From Sorex araneus (lineage: Eukaryota > Chordata > Mammalia > Eulipotyphla > Soricidae), in NCBI RefSeq assembly GCF_027595985.1, contig NC_073302.1, positions 13,189,811-13,253,810 on the forward strand: a DNA stretch of 64,000 bases, given 5' to 3'. Each line of letters begins with the position of its first letter. Position 1 is the first letter of the stretch. The translations under genes and the position numbers were made by a program. The notes below the pieces were generated by a model. That model was given only the letters and a program-made list of their open reading frames with translations. It was not told the DNA's origin and did no database searches. Positions 60,952-64,000 of this stretch are shown one piece after another.

Positions 60952-62060
60952 TGTAAAAAAATCACAAAGGCGGCGTGCGCAAGTGCGGGAGGGGGAGACG
61001 CAATGATGTGTGTTGTGTTGTTCTGTTGTCCCCGGGCACTTAGGGGAAGTTCTCTCTTGCATGCGCCACTTGCATTCAGTGTTCTTGAGCTGCTGTGTAA
61101 GGACTGAATTGGGACGGCTCCTCCTTGTGCTCTGCTTCTGTGTGTGCTGCTGTGCTCTCTTCTGTCAATCTGTCTGTCTCTGTAGTCTCTCCTTTGGTCT
61201 CTTCCGACCTCTCTCTGTCTCTGCTTCTGTGTCTTCTCTGTTCTTCTCCCGTGTCCTCTCGTGTGTCTCCTCTGTCTCTTCTGTCTTCTTCTGTCTCCCG
61301 TCAGTGTGCCCCCCCCATCTACCCCACAGTCTTAGTTTATATAGCAAATTACATAGGGCAGTAACACAAAGGTGGGTTTAGCATTAACAAATCAACAAAG
61401 AAGGGTAAGACCATTTCTTGAGGAGATAACAAAACCTCATCTAAGGAGATTACTAGGAGATCCATTCAAGGGTGGGGGCCAAACAAGGGTGTGTCAGGGT
61501 GTGTCCCTTTCTTCCTTCCTCAGCTAGTAATCTGTTTAAATAGTCATAGTAAATCTACTTCAAATATTTCTAGCAATGTCATTCTGTATGAGCACAGTAA
61601 GAGATATATCAGACTTAAAGTTTGGTTCTTCCTGAGGACATTCACTATGTATTCCAGACCACAGTCCTCAGGCCAGGTTAGTCTTCCTAGCCCCAGCAGG
61701 GTCCTAGTCTCGTTGTTACTTTTGGTTCATGACAGCATTTGTCTATGACCATGCTCTCAATGTATAGTTGAGTATTGTGGCACTTTGGCCTGGCCCATAT
61801 CGATGCCAGGGTAGCTCACAGTTTGCCCTGGGTCCATTCCGTCCCTCATTGGGACCCTGCTTTTGGGGTGCTAGGAACTAAGGGCAACTGAGTTGAGAAA
61901 GCAGATGCCCGGGAGTAAATATTACTGGAGTCAATCAGCTCCCAAGTTGCAAAGCATATTATTAACTGTCTTCCTGTGTCTATACAAAAAGGCCATTGCT
62001 TTAAGGTAAACTAAGTTCCCTGCAGCAAGGCTAAAAGGACAAACCCCATGTTATCCTACA
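60952..62060 (-). mobile_element. Solo LTR of an endogenous retrovirus, - strand
   Basis: On the - strand it starts TGTAGGATAACATGGGG and ends in CA. Perfect 6-bp TSD GGCAGT at 60946-60951 and 62061-62066. A long pyrimidine-rich stretch (61130-61310, TCTGTCTC-like) corresponds to the purine-rich part of the + strand copy at 20831. It lies 164 bp after FBXW2 coding exon 3. Confidence 0.85.
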
Positions 62061-62334
62061 GGCAGTGATACTTGGAATCACTGTAGTTAAACAATGAGTG
62101 GCTAATGGACAGGGAAAGGTGCTCACAATGTGTTTGTTGTGTAATGGAAGCAAAAATAGGTTACCCACATGCCAACCATTCAGAGGATATCTATTTCTGT
62201 GAGTGTTATGCACTAAAGCAGAGGTTCCCAGACTTACATGGCCTACCATCCCCTTTAAGGAAAAAAAAATGACTTGGTACCACTATAGGAAAAGTCACTC
62301 AGTACTATTCATCTTACCTTTCTTAGTGGAGAGG

Positions 62335-62950
62335 GTGTGGGAACTGTACCCGGGGGTACTCAGGCTACTCCATGTAGCTCTGGGCTCAGGGCTTGTTTCC
62401 TGGCAGTGCTCAGAGGACTGTTCATGGTTTTGAGGATTGAACCAGGGTTGGCCTCATGCAAGCAAGGCCTTAACTCCCAAACTATTTTTCTAGCCTTTGG
62501 AGTCTAGCTTCTTTAAATGATTAAACAGAAAGTGCCCTTAGTTGCACCTGAGGATCCTACTGCTGCCTGCGTCTTTCCAGTGCTCCAGGCAGTGTGTTGC
62601 CTTTTTGATTGTTGTAAGGATCAAATCCAGTATTAATAATGGAAAGGCCTTGCAGAAGTATTTTTATTTTTCCTTTTGGCCACAGTTCAGGCTGTGCTAA
62701 GGGCTTACTCCTGGCTCTGTGCTCAGGTATCATTCCTGGTGGAGCTCAGGGCTATATAGGGTGCTAGGGATTGAATCGGTTGGCCATGTGTAAGGTAAGC
62801 ACCTTACCTTCTATCTATCTCTCCTGCCACCTCTTTTTTGCTTAAATTGGGGCACTCCCAGTGCTGTTTGAGGGCCATGCAATGCTAGGGATTGAACTCA
62901 TGCATGGTTTCGCAGATGCTATATATCACTTAGGGGACCTCCCAAGTCCT
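62335..62950 (-). repeat. Three old SOR SINE copies
   Basis: - strand copies at about 62335-62500, 62680-62826 and a fragment at 62830-62950. Confidence 0.6.
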
Positions 62951-63061
62951 CAGAAACACTTTTCAAAACCTAACCACAGTATTCTGCCAGTGGCTGAGGG
63001 TAATAAGAGAGAACCTAACAGAACCAAGCCTTTACCCTTCTGAATATTAGTCTAGTAGGAG

Positions 63062-63277
63062 AAGCACTGTAGCACTGTCGTTCCGTGTTCACTGATTTGC
63101 TCAAGCGGGAACCAGTAACGTGTTCATTGTGAGACTTGTTGTTACTGTTTTTGGCATATCGAATACGCCATGGGTAGCTTGCCAGGCTCTGCTATGTGGG
63201 CAGGATACGTGGGGCTCTCCGAGAGGGACGGAGGAATCAAACCAGGGTTGGCCACGGCCTTGCTATTGCTCTAGTCC
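63062..63277 (-). repeat. Composite SOR-RTE SINE
   Basis: Tail ('actgatttgctcaagcggga'), leader ('gggtagcttgccaggctctg') and head ending 'ttgctattgctctagtcc', with a deletion in the head. Confidence 0.82.
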
Positions 63278-63714
63278 TAGTAGGAGAAACAGTTACTAAA
63301 TAGTAGTTTCACAAGTAATTGCAAATTGTGGTAAGTGCTAGGGAGGATGACTACATTGTTCTCTGAGAAAGTCTTCAAAAGATACTGATATTTTTTCAGG
63401 GAAAGCTTTTGAGAAAGGACAACATGTGAGAATAAATTGGAAGTATCTATTTTAAAGAGTTGAGTTTTTGAGGATATGATGTATATAAAGGCTGTGGGAA
63501 AAGAAGGAATTTTAGAACAGTTGATGTTCTAGAAGAAAACCAGTGGAGATGAGGGAGAAATAGCTGTTCTGTGCTCTTTTAAAAAGCTCTATGGATTGTA
63601 GGTAGGGGTATCGGAAATGGAAAGGAAGCAATGGGAAAATTTGTGTTGAACAGTTGATAAATTTATTCAACTTTGTGTTGGTTTTTGGGCCACATCCAAT
63701 ATATGTTTGTTTGT

Positions 63715-64000
63715 TTATTTGTTTATTTATTTATTTAATTTTATTGAATCAACATGTGGAAAGTTACAAAGTTCTCAGGCTTATGTCTCAGTTATACAAT
63801 GCTCAAACACCCATCCTTTCACCAGTGCCCATATTCCACCACCGAAAAACCCCAGTATACCTCCCACCCCCCCACCCCCGCCTGCATAACTGATAAATTT
63901 CACTTCGTTTTCTCTTTACCTTGATTACATTCCATACTTCAACACACAACTCACTATTGTTGTTGGAGTTTACCCCCCAAAAATACAGTCCTACTGACAA
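63715..64000 (-). mobile_element. Young L1 3' end, - strand, cut by the window end
   Basis: Matches the copy at 52900: A/T tail, 'acatgtggaaagttacaaagttctcagg', 'caccagtgcccatattccaccacc' and a C run at about 63863-63881. It continues past 64000. Confidence 0.75.

Noticed and set aside
61010-61381. Cys/Ser-rich frame of 123 codons
   Set aside because: It lies in the pyrimidine-rich part of the solo LTR and is not a gene.

Overview
This is a mammalian nuclear window, very probably from a shrew of the genus Sorex (Sorex araneus or a close relative). It has spliced genes and two CpG islands. It is also saturated with one tRNA-derived SINE that has the form known for the shrew SOR family: a head reading ggggctggagcgatagcaca, then a body ending in a 'gggtgtgacccaaaaa' A-rich tail. 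The RTE-type LINE fragments also match, from memory, the family named RTE1_Sar. The species call is an inference from these repeats.

Layout. Bases 1-3600 are repeat-rich intergenic DNA with no recognised gene. A CpG island at about 3600-4450 holds the PSMD5 promoter and first exon. PSMD5 runs on the + strand from 4254 to 31534 in ten coding exons; all splice sites are GT/AG and the exons join to a 504-residue frame. The intergenic stretch 31535-37242 has SINEs, a solo-LTR fragment and a long perfect hairpin. B3GALT9 lies on the - strand (CDS 40239-40244 joined to 37243-38346, 369 residues). FBXW2 begins in a second CpG island (about 43250-44000) and runs off the right end on the + strand. Its first three coding exons (49099-49588, 58342-58536, 60655-60788) give residues 1-273; the rest lies beyond 64000. 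The order PSMD5(+), B3GALT9(-), FBXW2(+) is, from memory, the same gene order as human 9q33.2.

Functions. PSMD5 is a chaperone for assembly of the proteasome base. FBXW2 is the substrate receptor of an SCF ubiquitin ligase. B3GALT9 is a Golgi-type glycosyltransferase of the beta-1,3-galactosyltransferase family. The three are neighbours but not an operon; PSMD5 and FBXW2 both act in ubiquitin/proteasome turnover, which may be coincidence.

Mobile DNA. At least 60 SOR copies are visible, many with clean target-site duplications (TSDs). Two pieces of an RTE-type LINE are present (endonuclease half near 12.5-13.1 kb, reverse-transcriptase half near 10.2-11.4 kb). A second, composite SINE joins the SOR tRNA head to the 5' leader and 3' end of this RTE. 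Three solo LTRs of one class-II-like endogenous retrovirus family are present, as are L1 3' ends of two ages. The most interesting biology is this RTE and the SINEs built from it. No prokaryotic-style system, CRISPR array or biosynthetic cluster is present.
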